A stretch of DNA of 64,000 bases from Torreya grandis (Eukaryota; Streptophyta; Pinopsida; Cupressales; Taxaceae): positions 4,583,501 through 4,647,500 of the forward strand of contig JARHVA010000593.1 of the NCBI GenBank assembly GCA_037957365.1, in the 5' to 3' direction. The notes beneath the pieces are model-generated. The model had not been told where the DNA came from, did not search any database, and saw only the letters and a program-made list of their open reading frames with translations. The translations under genes and the position numbers were made by a program. This document shows, piece by piece, positions 57,409 to 64,000 of the stretch. The stretch's first letter is position 1. Every line of letters begins with the position of its first letter.

Positions 57409-59300
57409 ATGACATCTTTTTAGTCTTCTCTTAGTCAAGAACATTGCATAATTAAGGATTTGGATAATAACCTCACTTATTTTATTACTTCAGATGAAAC
57501 TATTCACTTTCTTCCTTTATCTTATCCTAATACAAAACCAATCAATACACCATGTAATGTAGTTGAGGTCATTCATCCTAATCATCCTCCCAATACCAAT
57601 GTTGGGAATCCTCCACCTACAAAGAATCCTCCTCCTACCAACACTAATAATCATTTTCTTATCAACACTAATACTCCTCCTATAAACACCAACTTACCTA
57701 TTGATATAACTCAACTTCTTGCATATGTATTTCAACAAATGAACATCATGAAAACAACCAATCAATCTCAAATGATTAACATGTAATAATAGTTATTAAA
57801 CATGAATAGTCAAACACCGCAAGTTGCCATGTCTCAACCAAATCAATTTTTTGTCCCTCTTCCTCTTAGAGATGTTAATGGGAATATCATCTCTTAACCC
57901 ACAATGAATAAAAAAATGCTTAAACATATCTAAAATGAACCTTTAGATCTATTCATTAAACTCATAGATATTGGATACATTTATACAACTATCACATATA
58001 ATGGGACTAAGGACCCTGCTATCTTTCTTAATTATTTTGGTAATCTCTAAAGGAATGGGTCCAAACTAACACCTTTGGTACCACCAAGCTCTTAGCCAAA
58101 ACATTTGTTGGTGATGAAATTGAATGGTATAACCAACTTCCTAGATATTCCATCTCAAAACTAGAGGATTTAGTCAATGCTCTAGTGAAGTAATTCCAAC
58201 ATGATGACCTTCCTAAAAATTGCCTTAGCCATTTCATCAATTCCAAGTAATTTCTTAATGAATCTGCTCATACTTTCATCAAATGATGGAATTATGTTGC
58301 TCATGAATGATGATACTATTTTAAAACTATTTTTTATTTCTCTTAAACCTCCCCTTTAATACAAATTTTTAATATTTTCCCCTCAAACTTTAGATGAAGT
58401 CTTATACCAAGCAAAAAAGGCAAGATTTTCTTATGACTCAATTTGAAACACCTCAAAAAACTTCTAAAACACCTTTCCAATAATTTTTTCATAACATTGA
58501 TTTGTCCAAACCTCCCCAACCTTAAAATTGATTATCCAATTCAACCAATTTCAACCCAACATACCCATCCTTGAATTTAGAATAACTTAAGAATAAATTT
58601 CCACCCTTTAAATGCATGAGTTTTGATCCTTCTAAACCTCATCCAAAATGGTACAATCCTAATAAGTTTTGTTGGTGGCATGATACTATAGGTCACTCTC
58701 ATGAGTCTTATTATAATCTTCATTGATTTCTCCTTGATTCCTTACTTGGTACACATTTAAATCTTGATACTCTAACAAAAATAACATTATCAAGACTATC
58801 TTCAATCTTCTCAAATTCAATCTCAAGAACCACAATCACATCAAAATCAATTACCTAATGATCAATAAAAAATATCCCATACCTACACCTCATCTACTAA
58901 TTTTGTCCTAACCACATTTTATCCTTATTACTATAATAATAAGTAAATGATAACTAACATTAAAAAATTTAAACATATCATTGCATCCTTTTAACCTTAA
59001 ATTCTTAAGTCACTTGAACTAAAAGAGTACCTAGTTCAAATTCCTACTCCAAAGCATATCATACATGGTCCTCCTTTACCTCCTTTACCTCTTCATACCT
59101 CTCCTACGCATCATATATCACATTTAACATCCCTAAAATATAACAAACCAACACGTTTACCTATCTCCAAATGCACCTACCAACCTAATGCAAATCATTC
59201 TAATAGTTTAATATTACCTCACTCTAATTCACATGTTGGGACATATTGAGATGCCCATCCACATGGCCATTTAGAATTTGTAGAATATTTAAATACCCAT
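57409..59300 (+). pseudogene. Gag-like pseudogene of element G
   Basis: The start is set at ATG 57409, in frame with the open stretch 57460-57786 (one stop between). That stretch has a Pro/Asn/Thr-rich segment (NHPPNTNVGNPPPTKNPPPT). Core gag motifs appear in shifting frames at about 58040-58260: NGSKLTPLVPP or KEWVQTNTFGTTKLLAKTF, then GDEIEWYNQLPRYSISKLED and FQHDDLPKNC. Then LDEVLYQAKKARFSYDS near 58400. A zinc-knuckle-like segment at 58637-58729 reads WYNPNKFCWWHDTIGHSHES, then LLDSLLGTHLNLDT. Recognisable gag ends around 58.9-59.3 kb. Frameshifts and stops make it non-functional. It would have supplied packaging protein only. Confidence 0.75.
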
Positions 59301-59673
59301 ACCTATATATACTTACCTAATGGGTAATCTTATGATGCCCACTCTTATTATACAATGCATAATAATAAATAAATTCAGCTTTAAAAAACCTTTCGAGACT
59401 TATAGACTTGTATTTCACATGCTTATCTTTGATATAGATGTTAGCATAGATCTTACTTTTTATTTTTGTTTCTTTATTTGTGTGAACTTTATTTATTTTA
59501 CTTTCACTTTACTAGCACAAAAATTTTCACCTTTGGATTCTTTGGTTTTCTTACACATTACATTTGGCATTTACTTTCATTTTTGTCCTCATATATTTCT
59601 TTTTATTTATTTTTTTAATGTTATTCTTTGCCTTAGAAGCTTTATGATTATTTTTTCCATTATTTATCATTAT

Positions 59674-59860
59674 CCCCCATGAGTTTCTCTTTTATTAGTT
59701 TGTATTATAATACCATGGATAGGATTTGGCCCTCCTCACAAAATACCAACTTTGTTTCTTTTCTCATTTTTTCACATGTTTCTTTTTGGCACCCTCATGG
59801 GTTTCTCTTTTATGAGTTACAATGTAAGACCATGGATAAGACCTGACCTTCCTCATAAAA
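59674..59860 (+). repeat. Two-copy tandem repeat in 3' region of G
   Basis: Copies at 59674-59745 and 59791-59860 share CATG(A/G)GTTTCTCTTTTAT, ACCATGGATA, then CC(C/T)TCCTCA. Their spacing is about 116 bases. Confidence 0.75.
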
Positions 59861-61434
59861 ATAACATCCTATAATTTATTTTCTAAAATATGTTCTGATT
59901 TTACTTCTTTTGATAGATGGAAGTTGCACAATAATTTATGTTCACAAGTTTTCCTCTATTTCCCTTATTCTTATGATAAGGAATCACACTTTTCTGTCAT
60001 TGTATCCCTTTTTACCCTTTGTTACATTTTTTGTGATTTTAAGTAACTTAAATTTTTCCATGTGTCATTCTTCTTTATTTCCCCTTTCCTTTCACTCCAC
60101 ATTGGATAAAATATAGTTAAAGTCAAGATAACACTTTTATTTTACCTAGATTTATGAGACTCTTAGACCCCATGATTTTTGAAGTTTCTCTCTGAGAAAC
60201 CAAGTCCCAAGTATTCAAATGAAAGTAATATTTAGAACTCACATTTGGTTTTCTAAATCTGTATGGAGGAGGAATAGAAAAATCCATCAAGAAAGTTAAA
60301 ATTAAATCATTTAAAATAAAAGGCAATATTATACAAAAGGTAACAGAAAAACCTCAAAATTTAAATTCACAATAAAAGATGTGATTTCAAGCACATCTCC
60401 TATCTCTAATTGAAGCTCAAACTCCACAATTAGCCTCACATAGATCCAAGGTCACTTGGGGTGTGGTAGGCTAGTAGATTAGAATAGGGGAATTCAAAAA
60501 AACTTTATGGTGCTACCTACTTTCTCACATAAGTACCCAATCTTTGTAGTAGATCGATGCCTCTATAAGGGGTCCTAAGGAATGGGGAACGCATTATCAG
60601 AAGGTAGGTCAATTTTAATTTTCATTAATATAGCCTTCATAAGATGATTTATATACTAAATTTTTTGACCTAAGAGTTGTGTGGCTAAGATAAGTTCTTT
60701 AGAGTCCTTAAGGTCAAAAGTCTTCTTTTTTTGATGAACATAATTTGAGTGTCTTGAATTTGATAAAGAGTTCCTCTACCTTGGTTTTTACTTCATTTTC
60801 ACCTCCACCCATTTCATTTCCCCCCTTGATAAGCAAATTATGATTCTAAATCTATTTTCCTTCTTTTATTATTCCTTATTCACATCTTAAAAACATGTTA
60901 GCATTACTTTGTTTCAATTTTATCTATCCTTAAAGTAAAACAACATGTTTGAGAAACTATGGATTACACCCTTACACCATTTACTTACCACACCATCTCA
61001 TTTTAATACTAGTAGTGTCATTAGGTGGTTGTGTTTTCTTAATTACATATTAGTCTAAGCAAGTTTGAGTCTTCATCCTATAAGAGCTTTTTTATTTTCA
61101 TTTCTCCATCATGTTCTTTGATTTTTATGGACTTCACTTATCTTATAGATGACATTTGACATTCTTACATGTTTTATTTATTTATGAATTCTTCATATTT
61201 GTAAATTTTGAATTACATTTCATCTTCACTTATTTATGATTTATTCAAATTCATTTGACATACTTATCTTACGTGGAGTTACTTGTCACTTACATATCTT
61301 TATTTAAGTTTTCTTGCATCGATATTTCATTTGCCATTTATGTTTTCCATGTCTTTCCAATGTGATTTATTATGATCTACATTCCCTTTTTCCATTTATA
61401 TTTTACATGATTTCCAACATGATTTAATGTTTTC

Positions 61435-61545
61435 TACAATCATTTTTCATTCATTTACACTCATTTATCATTAATTTACCATTATTTGTCATTAATTTAC
61501 CATCATTTGTCATTCTTTTGCCATCATTTTATCATTTATTTGCTT
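61435..61545 (+). repeat. Short tandem repeat of CATTTNTCATTAATTTACCAT type
   Basis: A 20-bp unit with TCATTAATTTACCATCATTT-like sequence repeats about five times with drift. It is a low-complexity minisatellite. Confidence 0.7.
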
Positions 61546-61912
61546 TAATTATTCTATCCTTGCTTTAAAAATCCTAATTTTCTAATTTTTCCTAATACCC
61601 TCATATATTTTCCTTAACTCATTTTTATTGCCATATGCCTATCTTCCCATTTTTTTGATTTTTGGTTATTTTTTGCACTAACTTCTATAGGTTCGCCTAA
61701 TGTTCTTCACATTGGATTTCTTCCCTTCTCTTTAAATATAATTTTTTATATACAACACTAAGGTAAGTAAAGGTACATTTTTTTTAATTCTATCCTTTCA
61801 TTTATCTTATTTACGACTTACTACATTACTTAGCATCAGTGTTATGTGTTATCATGTTCTATTTCCTGAAGCACCATCCTATGTTACATTCACATGACAC
61901 ATGATGAGATTT

Positions 61913-61924
61913 GAGTGGGAGATT
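61913..61924 (+). other. Polypurine tract of element G
   Basis: GAGTGGGAGATT directly precedes the right LTR start TATATACACATAG (TG decayed to TA). Confidence 0.65.
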
Positions 61925-63182
61925 TATATACACATAGTATTTTAATTTTTTAAATCTATTAATGATGCTTTAGATCTTTCAAGAACCTATCAAGACTCAA
62001 TCTCTTTGTGTACATGCCTTAAGGGGTGCACCAAGAAAGGGGTGGGCAAACCATTAGTGCTTCATAAGATTATTGTCATTTTTTTCACCTATCATCTACA
62101 CATTTATTTACTAAAACCATTTACCCTAATATTAATCTTATCATTTGTATGCATTCCAATCATTTGTCACATCTTTATCCTCTTATTCTTTTCCTCATCC
62201 CCCTTTTGATAGTTGGTTGTACAAGTTGACTGGGTTAACTCTATATAATTTTTAGCCTCTAATTATTGTATAGGGTCAAATAGGTCGACCTTGTACTATT
62301 TTGGGGTGTTTTTGACTTTAGAGCTTGTTAGACTTTTGTCCAACATAGCTCAAGACCTAGTGAATTATCTAATAAAAACATATAGGGTCAATGGGGTTGA
62401 GCCCATACAGTTGACATATTTGGAAGGATTTAAGGTAAGATCCACCTATATATGCAAGTTCATTTATAACCATTTGAGAATAGATAAGTAAAGAAGAATA
62501 AGTGAAAATAAAAATCTAATTATTAACCATTATACTTGAGGAATAAAATGTAGGGTTACATACTTTTTTTGGAGATATGGATCTTGTCTTGTGGAGAAGT
62601 CTTTTGGATGCAAAGATAGGTTGTGTATCATAGAGATGATTTATATTTTTTATCCTTACATACCATAATAATATCTTGTGAAACACCTTGACCAAGGGAG
62701 ATATTGAAGATTAATTGGTTCATATTCAAAGGTAAGTATTCTTAACTTTATTTCTCGTTTGTAAGAGTAGATAGATAATGTAGTTGTGCTTCTCTTCCAT
62801 GCATTAAGATTCTGTATACATTGACATGAGTATATTTATTCTATGCATGTTTAGTTTAGTTTAGTTTTTTTCTAACCCCCATTTTATGACATCATGTTTG
62901 GTAAGCACTAGATTAGATTTACTTTCTTATTATTATAATAAGTGAAATATCAAAACCTAGGAGCCCCTTAGGGTTATTGTGTGATTGTGTTAGTCTAGAG
63001 TCTTTGGAACCCTAATTAGCATAGTTTATTATGATAAGTCATACCTTAATTAGGTCTAGTGAATCCCCATATTAGTCATGCTCCCACTAAATAAATGTAT
63101 TCTCAATTAGAAGTGTAGGTATTCCTTATCTTCTCCAAGCCAGTATTGATTTATAGACATGATGCATTTCTGATTACATACA
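61925..63182 (+). repeat. 3' LTR of element G
   Basis: This 1258-bp LTR ends ACATACA, followed by CCCTT at 63183-63187. It aligns with 54618-55805. It carries three of the GTCGACC-type motif copies and a TATA-like site at 62447-62455. Confidence 0.88.
62447..62455 (+). promoter_or_regulatory. TATA-like site in 3' LTR of G
   Basis: TATATATGC in the context GATCCACCTATATATGCAAG is the counterpart of 55090-55098. Confidence 0.35.
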
Positions 63183-63187
63183 CCCTT
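63183..63187. repeat. Target site duplication of element G, right copy (CCCTT)
   Basis: It is identical to 54613-54617. Confidence 0.85.
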
Positions 63188-64000
63188 GATCTAGAATAAT
63201 AATCCAATTTAACTCTACTCCTTAAATATTTTTTAGTTGTATTTACATATTCATATGTAGACATGATAGAGTTATATTCTTCACTAGTTATTCATCACCT
63301 TATTGTACATAAAGATGCAAAACTAGTCAAACATAAACTTATAAAAATGCATCAAAAGCTGGCACTACTCATGAAGGAATATTTGAAAAATAGTTAGAAT
63401 TTTGATTCATAGGACCTATAGACTAATTAAAGTGGATATATAATATATTAATAAACACTAAAAAACTAGCAGGGATTAGAGTCTACACAAATTTATAGGA
63501 CATCAATAAAGTATGTCTTAAATATGAATTTCCTTTACCAAACATAAAAATTATTGTTGATTCCATAGTATGTCATGAGATGTTATCCTTAATAGATGGT
63601 TTTTTAGGGTATAATCAAATCAAAATAACTCCTAAAGACCAATATAATACAAAATTTATGACACCTTGGGGCATAGTTTGTTACCAAGTAATTCCATCTA
63701 GCCTCAATAGGTCACGGTAGGCTTTATGGAATTCATAAAGACTATATAGATGATATTTTGGAAAAATTGAGAACTAGATTAGATGGTCCTAGACTATATT
63801 ATCATATAGTTAAGAGAATATAAGGTTATTATCAATCCAAAAAAATGTGTGGTTGGGGTTACTTCAACTAATATTTTTAGTTTTATTATATCTCAAAAAG
63901 GTACATAGAGGTGGATCTTGTAAACGCCACAACTATCATATAAATGTCATTGCTAACAAATCTCAAGTAAATACATAGTTTGTAAGTTAAGATTCAAGCC
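63188..64000 (+). pseudogene. Reverse transcriptase of element T, cut by window end
   Basis: Pol of T resumes right after the G target duplication. It reads LLKYFLVVFTYSYVDMIELY, then VIHHLIVHKDAKLVKHKL and IKMHQKLALLMKEYL, aligning with LVVHHLVVHPNVKLVKKKL of O. Further on, with stops and frame changes, come YNQIK, TPWG, YQV and DYIDDILEKLRTRLDG, with YIDD at 63743-63754. About 25 codons of the normal segment between the FG motif and YIDD are missing. It continues past the window. Confidence 0.8.

Larger units (their letters stand above)
59301..61912 (+). other. Long 3' non-coding region of element G
   Basis: There are 2.6 kb with no pol motif on either strand. The largest open frame (59320-59682) is Phe/Ile/Leu-rich from a T-rich run and is not taken as a gene. 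Repeats lie at 59674-59860 and 61435-61545. Confidence 0.65.
54618..63182 (+). mobile_element. Element G: LTR retroelement with gag and no pol, inside element T
   Basis: G has LTRs at 54618-55805 and 61925-63182, a perfect CCCTT target duplication and a polypurine tract before the right LTR. The 6.1-kb interior holds one gag-like pseudogene (57409 to about 59300). No protease, RT, RNase H or integrase motif was found between gag and the polypurine tract on either strand. This matches the layout of non-autonomous terminal-repeat elements that keep only gag. Internal deletion of pol from a normal element is the alternative. The LTRs differ at roughly one base in seven by eye. Confidence 0.85.
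47580..64000 (+). mobile_element. Element T: partial plus-strand Ty3 (Tat-like) retrotransposon, interrupted by element G
   Basis: Gag, protease, linker and RT are in order on the plus strand, split by G at 54618-63182. The protein motifs match O and N (zinc segment with KGHCINYC, GKGLG linker, KLVKHKL and YIDDILEK in RT). The right part, including most of pol and the 3' LTR, lies outside the window. The left limit rests on a tentative LTR. Confidence 0.7.

Noticed and set aside
59320..59682. 120-codon hydrophobic open frame in element G
   Set aside because: It is produced by T-rich low-complexity DNA, has no family motif, and lies in the region where G has no coding sequence.
1..64000. tRNA, rRNA, CRISPR, phage or bacterial-type features, and intact host genes
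   Set aside because: None seen on either strand. Every conserved protein motif found belongs to an LTR retrotransposon.

Overview
This window looks like intergenic DNA of a plant with a very large, repeat-filled nuclear genome. It is AT-rich, has no recognisable cellular gene, and is almost entirely old LTR retrotransposons nested in one another. The element types (Tat-like Ty3 with an extra RNase H, a chromovirus, a Sirevirus-like Ty1/copia), their long LTRs and their heavy decay fit a gymnosperm such as a conifer. A large-genome angiosperm cannot be excluded from sequence alone. No tRNA, rRNA, CRISPR or bacterial-type operon was seen.

Layout, left to right. (1) 1-1882: anonymous AT-rich DNA with a possible fossil LTR start at 1273. 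(2) 1883-29785: plus-strand Ty3 element 'O', with LTRs at 1883-3065 and 28597-29785 and target duplication CATTC/CATTT. Its pol gene is split by (3) 9591-24039: minus-strand Tat-like Ty3 element 'N', with LTRs at 9591-11173 and 22473-24039 and duplication GGTCC/GGTCT. N is the best-preserved element here. (4) 30026-41644: plus-strand Ty1/copia element 'C', Sirevirus-like, with LTRs at 30026-33674 and 39137-41644 and a perfect GGGAT duplication. Its left LTR holds an antisense solo LTR (about 31208-32391) related to the LTR of O. (5) 42150-44040: minus-strand chromovirus relic (protease, RT, RNase H). (6) About 44.1-47.5 kb: remnant of another minus-strand Ty3 element (LTR edge, polypurine tract, 3' UTR) sharing a conserved block with N. 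(7) About 47.6-64.0 kb: plus-strand Ty3 element 'T', running off the right end, its pol split by (8) 54618-63182: element 'G', with LTRs and a perfect CCCTT duplication. G carries a gag-like gene but no visible pol.

How they relate. N lies inside O and G lies inside T, so N and G are younger than their hosts. By eye the LTR pairs of O, C and G differ at roughly one base in seven or eight, and those of N at about one in twenty, which agrees with the nesting. Gag and pol of every element carry stops and frameshifts. Many stops are TAG, TAA or TGA where the family has Gln, Trp or Arg, as expected from deamination of methylated cytosine. None looks autonomous now. G, with gag but no pol, would always have needed enzymes from another element.

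The items most worth a second look are G (a possible gag-only LTR element carrying a reiterated GTCGACC-type motif), the hairpin spanning the polypurine tract of C, the long palindrome flanking a (TA)n tract at 50153-50304, and the glutamine-rich tandem repeat in O gag.
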